In this document: positions 23,301 to 35,300 of the stretch, in pieces | Layout: each line of letters begins with the position of its first letter | Numbering within the stretch: position 1 is the first letter of the stretch | Source: Odontocerum albicorne | Taxonomy: Eukaryota > Arthropoda > Insecta > Trichoptera > Odontoceridae | Assembly (NCBI GenBank): GCA_949825065.1 | Contig: OX463859.1 | Location: forward strand, 11,681,606-11,745,605 | Length of the DNA stretch: 64,000 nt | Reading direction: 5' to 3' | Notes under the pieces: generated by a model | Database searches by the model: none | Seen by the model: only the letters and a program-made list of their open reading frames with translations | Told to the model about the DNA's origin: nothing | Translations under genes and position numbers: made by a program

Positions 23301-26300
23301 TTTTGCCAAGTAGACTTACGTAATTGTTGAAGACTTGTTTTATAGTGGTAAAGAACTTAGACTTGTTTTTAGTGGAACAGCACTTACATAGAACAAGAAG
23401 AATCGGATTTTTCGAGAATTTTATAGATAGATCTTGAGATATAGAAAACACATGGCCTCATTAGTAGAACAAGATGAAAGTTGCATTGCAGAATCGAAAC
23501 CTTCCACATGTTGATGCAGGGTTACTCAACTCCAGAGGCAAAGTATTGTCCTTAGTGTTTCGTTTATACTAGGTTATTTGTATTAATAAAGGAGAGAACA
23601 AAGTTAGTAGCTATTTCTAAATATTGTGATATTCTGGGGAATACTATATATACTTATATTAAAAATATCTAAATTGTTACAAAACTCATTTCCAAGTCTT
23701 TGCATACGAATTATAGAGGAGTTAATTTTATAATTACAAGTGCACAACAGTATATGAGGACACACACAGTTAAAAAGTGTGATTGCTCTACCTACCGGTA
23801 TCTCCAAAGGCAGGATGGTTCGACTTCTATAGGTTGATACAACAATGGGTACGTTCTCTCAAACTGAGATGTTCTCGACTAAGATGCCTAGTATAAGTTA
23901 AGCAGAAAACTAGTTGGTAAGCACTTCAGTGTGCTATAAGATCTAGTGCAACAGCTCACTCATTAATAAAGTAAAAAAAACTCCCCGGTTTCACTTTCCA
24001 AATGAATGTTAAAATGACGAGGGAATCCTCAACTAAGATGCCCAGTATTATTAGTTGGCAGACAACTAGTTGGTGAGATACTTGACTTCCACCCAGGGGT
24101 TTCGGGTTTGATTGCCATTGGTACCCAAAAAAATTATCCAAGTCTGGTAAGAGTTCGCCTAGTAACAATACTTATACTTGTATACACTAGACTTGTGTTA
24201 TTGTTGTTGCCTCTTCACATACGGAGTAGTACAAGTGCACAACAGTATTCTAGTACCAACTTTGATGTATGGAAATGAAGCGTGGATGTAGAAAAACGCT
24301 GAAAGGAGCCATTTCTACATCTACTCGAGGATGTAAATAAAGAAGCCGAATAAATGTAGAAATTCGTGCACTGAGAAGATTGGATGACAACGTATGACAG
24401 AATATAGAATTACAGTACCCGGCGGTAAGTAATACATATAGTTTGTAGAGCGTCGTCTCTGTCGCACGATGCGCTAACAGTCCAGTCCGGTAACGACTGA
24501 CAAATCGTGATGGAACACGTGTATGAATGACAGAGACGACGCTCTGCAAACGATGTATATTACTTACCGTCGGGTACTGTAAGTGATTAGGGATGAATGT
24601 AAAATGAAGATTGATGTATTATGTAATATAAAGAAGAGCATTTTGAGATGTTTTGGGCATGTATAATGAACGAATGAAGAAAAACTAACAAAACAAATAT
24701 ACAGTGCATATGTGATTGGAAGGCACGGTAGAAGAAAATCAAGGAGATTATGGTTGGATCAAGTGTATGATATTTTGAAAGAAGGAATGTAAAAAAGTTA
24801 GAGGAATCGTAGAAGTCATATGAGGCGTATGGATGTAGAAGAGCCGAAAAATATTTGTTGCAATAGAAAAGTCTCGCATTTTATTATTTGTCAACCCGGA
24901 TAGGGTAATGGCATGATGTTAAGTAAGTATGCATGAAGGGTACTATACAAATCAATAAATAAAACTCACCAGTGAGCACATCATTCTCGTACTTGATGGA
25001 GATGTGCGTGTCCCTTTCCAGGTTGCGGAAGCGTGCCTCACAGCCTGCCAGTTGGGTGTGGGTGCCATCACGGTCGTGGTCGTAGTGCAGTGTGCCGTTG
25101 TTCACCATTGCCGATAAGTACGGATGTTGGTGCTGAAATGTCCAATTATTACAAACCAACTTATTAATAAGGTTTATAAAATTATTCTTTCTTGTTCAAT
25201 ATTTCTCTTCTTTTTGAAGGTTGGTAAGCATCTTGACTTTCTTGATCCTTGAGGCAGCAGGCCTCAGGCAAACTTGCTATAATATTTTATTGTTCCACCC
25301 ATATATGGCATAAATTTTCCCTTTCACACTTTCCTATCATAATGACTATGGATTTCGTAACATTCATTCTCAGATCTTTCTATTTACATTTCTCATACTC
25401 TGTAATTCATCACACATTCACATTTCTATGTCACTCATTGACCTCTGTAATTCATCACACATTCCCATTTGACATTTCTATGTCACTCATTAACCTCGGT
25501 AATTCATCACATTCCCATTTCACATTTCTATGTCACACATTGACCTCTGTAATTCATCACACATTCCTATTTGACATTTCTATGTCACTCATTTACCTCT
25601 GTAATTCATCACACATTCCCATTTGAAATTTCTATGTTACTCATTGACCTCTTTAGTTCTTTAACTCTTCAATCTATGTAAATATTAATGAGAAATGATC
25701 TTACATTATGTGCACCGTTGTGATTACTGTAGGTGTCGAGGATGACTGCCAGACCCATGAAGAAATCCATGTTGCCGAATACAGGTCCGGACTGCATTCT
25801 GTCCCGGACGTACCATATGGCTAAGCCGTCTCCAAACAGGTCTTTCCCTTTCCCGTGCACCTTAAACTGCACCTGCAGGTCCCAGTTCCGAGACATGCAT
25901 GGCTGGAATAAAAAAATAAAAAATCTCCATCAGTAACAATCATCATTACCACCCCACCATTTACCTTAGGCAGAAAGAAAAGACCTCTCCTTCATTCTAT
26001 TCTGACATACATTTTTATCAGTATACATACAGACAGCCTCCATGGCCTAGTTTGTATAATACCTGTATTTCATCCTGGGGGTTGCAGGTTAGATTCTCAT
26101 TGGAACACAGTTATTATTTTTTTATAAACAAACATTTATCTCGTCAGTGGTGTATGTCAATGTAATGAATGCATTGGAGCCCATGTTAGATAGGGACCTA
26201 AAAGGTCTGCAGCCTAAAAAGCTTTTGGTATCGGATACTTCTGCCAGTATAGGCTAAGTGAATTGATCTCTCTCAAGCGCATTCACTTCTTCCATATTCT

Positions 26301-29300
26301 ATCATACGCATATATTATTATTATCATTATAGACAGACAGCATGAATGCTGTTAAATCTAAGTTTAAGTGTTCAAGAAGAAAAATGCAAAAGAAATTATT
26401 TAAAGAATTAGGCAACGAAACACCACTATAGTTCGGAAATTCTAGGATGAGTCCTGTGACAGCTCACAAATTTGCCCCAATACAACCTTGTAACGATGTT
26501 CAGTAGTTTTAATTATTTTATCAACTTTAATATAAGCCTCAATTCTAATAAATAGCAAGTTATTTAGGTAAATACATTACATAAGGTTGTATTGGGGAAA
26601 ATTTGTGAGCTGCCACAGGACTCATCCTAGAATTTCCGAACTATAGAACGGCATATCTGAATTTGTGTAGGAACTTATCCAGACGGCTTTTAAACCGGTT
26701 CAATGTCACAATACTACACTATCAATCAGTCCATTATATTATTCTAGACCACATTTTCTAGATCTTTTCAAACTTCTAGTAGGTTATATATATTTAAACA
26801 CTTTAATGTAGTATACGAATGGCTGGTTTATATGTATTCCGTAATTAAATTCTGAATTGAATTGGCTTGCATCTGTGTATAGGCTGGCATAGAAACAATT
26901 TTCTGTCCATACATACAAGCTAATAAAAAACGGCATTGAAAGTAAACGGAATGTTCATCAATGATAGTGATCCTGGCGGATAATCTAGATGATCTTCAAT
27001 TTTAACGGAATTAAATTAAGACAGCAGGTGTTGAGCAAGCACTGAATATCAATTTTAAAAAAAAAAACCAACTTTATGTTCTTGACCGGGCAACCTATAG
27101 AGCAAGTCGACAGTACAAAATATCGAGGAAGCTTAATTACTTGAGACCTTGACTCAGTAGAGAAGTTACATGTCGAATTGAAATGGCACGTGCAGGATTT
27201 CTCAAAATGACGTCAGTTTTTTGCAATGAAAACTTGAATCTAAAACTTCGGCAATACATTATTATGTGCTACATATTTTTTAAAATTTTTTTTTTATCCA
27301 CTTTGGATTTCTCCTGTTACACAAAGAGGGTCTGCTTCTAGCGTTAGCTTATTCGTTAGGAATAATATCAGCCAGGATTCTTCTCATACTGCTAGACGGT
27401 ACCGAGAATATATCAAACGTGTCATTCAGTTGGTTCAATATCTCTATACCACGCGTGACTGAGTGTTTAGCCATGATATTCGTCCTGTAAGTTGGTGTGT
27501 AGAACAGAGGGTGATTCCTTGCACGGCTATATTTATTGGGTACATATAAACTTAGTGCTTCTAGAATCGCGGGAAACTTAGTGCTTCTAGAATTTCAAGG
27601 CTTCTATAGTTACACACTGTGAGAAGTTCGGCATGGTGAACATATTTTGGGTAATCGCCCTTTGTTCTGTACCATAGATATCTGAGGATTTTTTTTGTAT
27701 TTGTTCTATATTGTTTTTATATTTGAGCTGATGAGGAGCCCAAACCGTAGATGCATATTCTAATTTGGTTCTAATTAGATAATTGTATAAGTTTCGGAGG
27801 ATATCGGTGCTGTTAAATTCTCTTGATATTCTCATTATAAAACCGAGTAGTTCGTAACAGCCCGATATCAAACGTGAGACATGGTTAACGAACGTGAGTC
27901 CGACATCGAAGGTTACGCCCAAATCCTTGAATTCAGAAACTTTGTTTAGTGCCACTCCCTGTATAGTATACTGATGGTGGATTGGTGAAAACGATCGACT
28001 ATAAGATACACAGACACATTTATTAATGTTGATCAGAAGATGATTTTGCTCACTCCAGGAGACTAGGGAGTCTAGGTCCTGTTGTAACTGTGCACAGTAT
28101 GATCAATTTTACTTTATGGTGTTGAAACATGGATCATGAAGACAAAAACGCTAAATAAGTTAGAAGTATTCGAAATATAAATTCATCGGAAAATGCTCAG
28201 AATGTCTTGGTTTCAAACATTGAGGTGCTACATCAAGCAGGTGTAGAATGAGAGCTCTTAAAAACTGCAAAATGCTCAAAAATTGTCTATCTGGGTCATA
28301 AATATATCACTTAAGATTAATATTAATGAGCAAAATTGAGGGTTGATGCAGAATCGGTAGAAGGTGCAAGTCTTGGTTACGCAACATTCGCGAATGGACA
28401 GGTATTGAGAAAGACATTTTCTCAGAGTGATCAACATCAGAGGAACCGGATACAGTACATGAAGAAAATATAATGATATTGATAATAAATTGTCGGCGGC
28501 TGTAGTATAACAGTTAACATTCACACTAAATAAGCAGACGCCCCAGGTTCGATTCCTGGTAGATCACTTCCAGACTGATTTTACTCTTAAAACTTTTTAC
28601 ATACTAGAAACCAGATGGCGCTTTTATTACCCACATTGGAGTGTCTCAATCACTCTTGATTCTTTAATAGCTTGAACTAGTTAGTAATCGCTTTTGAAGT
28701 GATCGTAATAGTTGGAAAACAGCGCAATAGCAAATTAGACTTTATAAATCTTTTTTTCAATATTATTAGCATATGTTCATAAACTTTTACCATTAATAGT
28801 CATTATTTAGACATTGTCACCCTGGTTGTTTAATATTTACATAGATTCATGTGTGAAGAAACTACAGAGGTCAATAGGTGTGGGATTGTGTGCGGATTGC
28901 TGCATACTGATGACATGGTAGTGTTAGCGGAGAATGAAGATGAATTATAGATTTTGATAAGGCCTCGACCACACAAGTAGGAGCCTCGCTTGGTGCTTAG
29001 AGCTACACTGCGAGTTAGGCAACATATCCTAGCGAACCAACGCACCGCATACTATCGTAATGGTCACACTGCACGCTTCGCGCCACGCTGCATGATGATT
29101 AGTCACCGAGTGAATCTCCTAGTGAACAGACGTGTTGGTTATTTTACAAGATGGTGGAAGTTTTAATAACAGCTGTGTATAAAACAGAGCCTTTGTGGAA
29201 CCCATCGAGCAAATTAGTTCGGTCCGTTTTTTTGTGTTCAAAAATGCATTTATTTCTAAACAAAATGAATGAACAGATCAATTAAAGTATTGTCCATCAC

Positions 29301-32300
29301 TGGCTACTATTTTTTTCCATCTCTCAGGCAATTTTCGAATTCCATCTCGAAAAAATGACTCGTCTTTTGAGGCGATCCAAGTTTGGAGCCAATTTTCGGT
29401 TTCTACGAAAGAAGTGAACTGGTGACCTGCCAAATCGTGCTGCATCCTTCGGAACAACCAGTAATCAGAAGGAGCAATGTCCGGGGAATACGGCGGGTGC
29501 GGTAAAACATACCGTTTGAGCGTTTCCAAATATTTTTTTACGACTTTTGCGACATGAGGCCGAGCGTTGTCATGAAGAAGAATAACTTTATCGTGTCTTT
29601 GCTCGTATTCCGGCCGTTTTTCTCGCAATGCACGGCACAAACAAATTAATTGTAGCCGATACCGATCGCCCGTAATTGAATCGCCAGGTTTCAGCACCTC
29701 ATAGTAAACAACACCCCTTTGGTCCCACCAGATACAGAGCATGATCTTCGAACCATGTATGTTCGGTTTTGGTGTTGATGTTGAGGTCGATGGCAACGAT
29801 TGACCGGGCTTAGCATAGTATTTTTTCTTCTTGGGGTTGTCGTAGAATATCCACTTCTCATCTCTAGTTACAATCCGATGCAAAAACCTTTTCTTTGTTG
29901 CCTTTGAATCAGCTGCTCGCAAGTGAAAAATCGCCTTTCAACGTCTCTCGGTTTCAGTTCATAAGGCACCCAATTTCCTTGTTTTTAAATCATTCTCATG
30001 GCTCTCAATCGTACGGAAACGGCTAGTTGAGTCACTCCCAATGATTCTGCAAGCTCCTCTTGCGTTTGACTATGATCTTCTTCGATTAATGCCTCTAATT
30101 CTTTGTCCTCGAATTTTTTTGGCTGTCCAGAGCGAGGCTTGTCTTCAACGCTGAAATCTCCATCCTTGAAACATCGAAACCATTCCCTACATGATTTATC
30201 AGTTGGAGCAGCGTCACCATAAACTTTGACAAGCATTCGATGGGCTTCAGTTGCACTTTTCTTCCAATTAAAGCAGAAAATTAAAACCTCCCGCAAATGC
30301 TGCTTGGTTAACACAAAATTCGACATTTTCAAACCTGTACAAAACAAGGTTTTTGCATGAAATTCAAAGCGCTATAAACTGAATATTATTGGCAGATGTC
30401 TAACCTCTCTGAAACCGCCAAAATCGGCTGTCACTATGAACCATTCATAACAGCCAGAGCCATCTTTTGGAAACGGACCGAACTAATTTGTACTCCCAAT
30501 AGAAAAATGTACCTGCAATAAAATCACTTTAGAATGAAGTTGCACAATGGAATGGAAGTAAATAAAGATGGTAAGTTGTAATGAAATTGGTTAGTTTTGA
30601 GAGTGGCATCGTTTGTTGACTCAGCCGCTGTCAAATGTCAAATGAATTTGTGCGAAGCACTTTGGTGTGGCCAAGCATGAAGTCACCTAGTCTATTATTC
30701 ACGTATCACCTAGCTTAGCACCTAGCGAAGCACTTTGGTGTGGCCTCGGCCTAAGTAAATTGTATGAGAGATGGGAAAGAAAGATCTGAGAATGAACGTT
30801 GCAAAATCCAAAGTTACGGTGATAGAAAAGTGTGAAAGGTAAAGTAAATGCGATGTATGGGTGAACAATTAAAGATTGGAGCAAGTTGAAGAATTCTGTT
30901 GTTTGGGTAGTATTTACTGAGATGATGGAAGACCTATGAGGGATATTGAAAGGTGTGTAATGATAGGAAGCCAAGTCAATAGGGCACTAAACCATATATA
31001 ATCAAACCAGACGGTATCAAAATAGGCAAAGATGATAGTCCACAACAGTATTTAGTACTAACTTTGATGTATCGGAGTGAATATGGACATGGAAAAAGAC
31101 TGAACGGAGCCAAATAAACTACACATCCTTTGCCTCTACGTACTGTAGCTGAATAAATACTGTAGCCGAAAAAAGCCCAATAAATGCTTGCATTGAGAAT
31201 ACAGAATGAAGTGATTAGAGATGAATGTGAACTTAATATTGACATGTTGAGTAAGATGAAAAAGAGCACTCTGAGATGGTGTGGGCATGTGAAACGAATG
31301 AGTAAAGATAGATTAACAAAATAAATATTTAGTGCAAATATGAGTGGAAGGCGTGGTAGAGGAAGACCAAGGAAAGTACGGTTGTAACAAGTGAATAATT
31401 TGAAGAAATGAAATGTAGAAAGTCAGTGAAATCATAGGAGTTGTATTAGATGGTGTATGGATGTCGTAGAGGCAAAGGAAAGTCTGGTGCTTTGTCCTCT
31501 GCCTAATCTAACAGGGAATTGGCATGATAGCACGTATGTATTTTAGACATGAGCCAGATAACCTGGAGAAATTGATGGTCATAGGAAGTGTGCTAGGAAG
31601 AAGAAGCAAAAGGTGAGCGCCAGCAAGATGGAGTGATCAAATGAAGGAATTTACTAGGGAAAGCCTGTACACTGTCATGCAAATGGCAAATGACCGAGTG
31701 AAGTACAGATGTGTTGTCACAAAATGTATCACCAACATGCCATAGATCACGACCCTGAGTAATGAGGAATGACGGAGATGATGATGAAATAACTTTTATT
31801 AAATTTCATACTCCTTCCATGTAGCTCATGACACCCATGATAGCCCTTGACGACTCCTCTCCATTCATCTCTACAATCCGTAGTTTGAAGGGCAGTTGTC
31901 AAGGGTAAAGTTTCTCACTTGGTCAGTTCAACGCGATGGGTCTCTTCCTCTTCTGTGTCATCCTTCCACGTTTGCAGTGACCACAATCATCTTCAAACTG
32001 TCTCCATGGCTATGAGCAATGCGCCCAAAGAATCAGAGGACACGTTTACGGTATATTATCGACAATCTGTTGGCGAGTGTCTGTTTTTCGAAAATGGGGG
32101 CGTTAGTTCACCTTTTCCTCCATGGAATTCGTAACACCCTTCTCCAGCACCACATTACAAATGCATTTATAGTACGTATCTTACTTGCTCTCAGAGTTCA
32201 CATCTCCGCACTGTACATAAATATCACGAAGATAAGTGACTTAACTAGGGATATTTTCATCATGATGGTTCTGTCTTCCATATCTTTTCCAGCTTTGACA

Positions 32301-35300
32301 TCATATTCTTCACTATTCCATTTTCACCTCAGTCTCACATCCTCTATTGTTGCCTACTGGAGCCTAAGTACCAGGTCTGTACCTATGAAACCGGAATTTA
32401 CTCATAGATGGCTCTAGTTGTCAATGTAGTGACTGTCAAACCGCGTCATTGGCGCCTTTTTCTTGTGTTTACATTTGTCAAAGATTTTTAACTCACAACA
32501 ATACAAGTTTAATACTACATATGTTTTCATAGCGTTGAACATGTCTGTTTTTGTGCCTGAAAACTACGATTTGCGGATAGCATAATTTTCTGTTACCATT
32601 TGAAGAAAACTGCTGCAGAATCGCATTGAATGCTTGTCGAAGCTTACGGTGAGCATGATCTTGGTAAATCACAGTGCTTTGAGTGGTTTAAAAAATTCAA
32701 AAGTGGCGATTTTGACGTGAGAAACGAAGAACGTGGAAGACCACCGAAAAAGTTTGAAGACGCCGAATTGCAAGCATTGTTGGATGAGGATGACGCTCAA
32801 ATGCAACAACAACTCGCAGATCAATTAAATGTGACACGAGAAGCCGTCTCCATACGTTTGAAAGCCATGGGAAAAATCCAGAAGGTGGGAAAATGGGTTC
32901 CACATGAACTGAATGAAAGACAGCAAGAAAACCGAAAAACCACTTGCGAAATGCTGCTCGCCAGGTATAAAAGAAAATCATTTCTCCGTCGAATTGTGAC
33001 TGGCATGAAAAATGGATATATTTCGAGAATCCTAAGCGTAAAAGATCATGGGTAACTCCAAGCAAACCAGCGACATCGACTGCAAAGCCAAATCGCTATG
33101 AACGGAAGACAATGCTCTGTGTTTGGTGGGATCAGAAGGGTGTTATCTATTATGAGCTGCTAAAACCTGGTGAAACCGTTAATACTGAATGCTATCGACA
33201 ACAAATTATGGATTTGAACCAAGCATTGCGTGAAAAATGACCAGAATATCAAAAGAGGCAGCACAAAGTGATTTTGCTTCATGATAATGCACCATCGCAC
33301 ACAGCAAAACCGGTCAAGGAAACTATTGAGGCGTTTAGTTGGCCAATACTTTCGAATGCGGCTTACTCACCAGACTTGGCTCCATCCGATTATTATTTAT
33401 TTGCATCGATGGGACACGCACTTGCTGAGCAGCGCTTCACTTCTTATGAAAATGGGTCAATGATTGGGTTGCCTCAAAATAGCAACAGTTTTTTTGGCGT
33501 GGCATCCACAAATTGCCAGAGAGATGGGAAAAATGTGTAGCTAGCGATGGGCAATACTTTGAATAAAATATTTTTACCATTTTCATACAATAAATGTGTA
33601 TTTTCTACAAAAAAATCCGGTTTCATATTTACAGACCTGATAAATAGTCAGTAACCACTTTTAGACCATGATTCACATTATTTGGTGGCAGTTTGCTACT
33701 GCCACCTATTAGCATTAACTTGGCTTTTGACTTATTGATTTCCAGGCCCAGAGCTTGCACTTGTATTCCATATTTTTAAAGAATGTGGTCATTTCTTTTT
33801 CCAATGTGGCAATTAATGTCATGTCATTTGCACATCTCAGATTTGAGAGCTTAACATAAAATAATTAATGCAAATTAAATAAATAATATTAAGAGGTCAC
33901 AATTAACCCTTCCCTTACGGTGATAAAATTGAAACGCGCGCTCCGGTGTTGGGTAGTGAGTACGCGATCAAAAATTAGCGATTTTAAATCGGATAAATAA
34001 GAACATTCATAGATAATCCCCTTAATTAATTATAATTGAAGTTAAAAATTATAATAATTGAGATTTATTTGGTGAAAACATTAAAAAACCATCTGGCAAC
34101 GCTCACAGAACGGGCGTAGATCTAGTCTCGTTGCCAGCTCAACAGCTACTGCGGCGCGGAGCGGCGGTGGCATACCCGGGCGTGGCTTACACTTGCGACG
34201 TTGAGACAATTGAGCTCCTCGCAATTCAGTGAAGTATGCAAAAGTGAGATGCGAATATAGTGTCGCGCTTCCCGCATACTCTTCACCTATCGTCAAGACC
34301 CAAGATCAAGGCACTCACAGCGTTTAAATGCGAATTTGTTTTCGATCTTCACAAAACACCTATGTACGATGTAGTCGATAAATTCTGATTATTATTAATA
34401 TTATTTTTTAAATCAATGCGTAAATATATTATGGAGGAATACCTAAAATCTTAACCTTGTATTTATTATATTTATAGAGATATTGATGGTTATTAGAAGC
34501 AACATGTAGAAGATACCCAACACAGGGAAGGAAAGGTTAACAAAAAACACTCGATGGTTTGAAGATAAGATAAAAATTTACTGAGTATAAATATTACTAA
34601 TGTAAGGTGACACAAACATCATACACTATTGGAAGAAGTTGATAAGTTTTTTTCAAAACATTATCTGTCATTATTTTAAAAGCAATTGTGATTACATAAT
34701 TCATCACGAATAAGAACACATTACACGAACAACGATTATCATACAAGTTGTTTATTTTATGTTTTGGTGATATGCATTGAACATGATCAACCGATAGCCT
34801 TGAACTTCATTTTGTGGGGTTATTTGAAAAACAAAGTGTGCATAAACAATCCACGAGCTCTGAAACATAAACACTATCATACCGTTTGCCGGCTGGGGTA
34901 TGCAATGAGACAGAACACCAGACTTTTCAATCTTTACACATATATTTCCCCTCTTCCCCAACTATACACCTTCTACGATTTTTCTTCCTTCTTTCAAAAT
35001 ATCATTCACTTAATACAACCATACTTTCCTTGGTCTTCCTCTACCACACACATTTGCATTGTATATTTGTTGTTAGGCGTTCTTCATTCATTCGATATAC
35101 GTGTCCAAAACATCTCAGACACATCTGTCTTAAGTTCACATTAATTCCTAATACATTATCACCTTATGTATTCTCCTAAGTCCATGCACTTCCATAGCAT
35201 TTATTTGACTGAAACAATCAAGGAAATAATTAGCTGATAAAATGTGAATTTGAAAGCTATGTTAATGCCAACCTTGATGTATGGAAGAGAAGTCTGCGCA

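Larger units (their letters stand above)
28961..30751 (+). mobile_element. PIF/Harbinger-type MITE with MADF exon, copy 4, split by a mariner
   Basis: GGCCTCGACCACACAAG at the left and GTGTGGCCTCGGCC at the right, with direct TAA at 28958-28960 and 30752-30754. The MADF frame from ATG at 29151 is cut at the KL codons by the mariner at 29217-30483. Past it the element resumes with GAAAAATGTACCTGCAATAA. Confidence 0.9.
31800..33850 (-). pseudogene. LINE reverse transcriptase remnant, split by a mariner
   Basis: Read on the minus strand, 33850-33643 gives [20 protein letters not shown] (the FADD/YADD-type catalytic motif with Tyr/Phe lost) and [10 protein letters not shown]. After the mariner, 32368-31800 gives KYLGS-like, [48 protein letters not shown] and [14 protein letters not shown]. 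The two parts are consecutive in the family. A related copy is at 58056-58420. Confidence 0.8.

Noticed and set aside
25249..25626. 125-codon open frame on the plus strand
   Set aside because: It runs through the minisatellite in lectin intron 3; the repeated sequence keeps the frame open by chance.
32019..32417. 132-codon open frame on the plus strand
   Set aside because: Antisense to the LINE at 31800-33850, and it runs across the boundary of an inserted mariner.
34081..34296. Similar small open frames in the two 638-bp MITEs (34081-34296 and 52778-52993)
   Set aside because: The shared segment near [15 protein letters not shown] follows from overall DNA identity of the copies; the starts differ, and no excess of silent changes can be judged from two copies.
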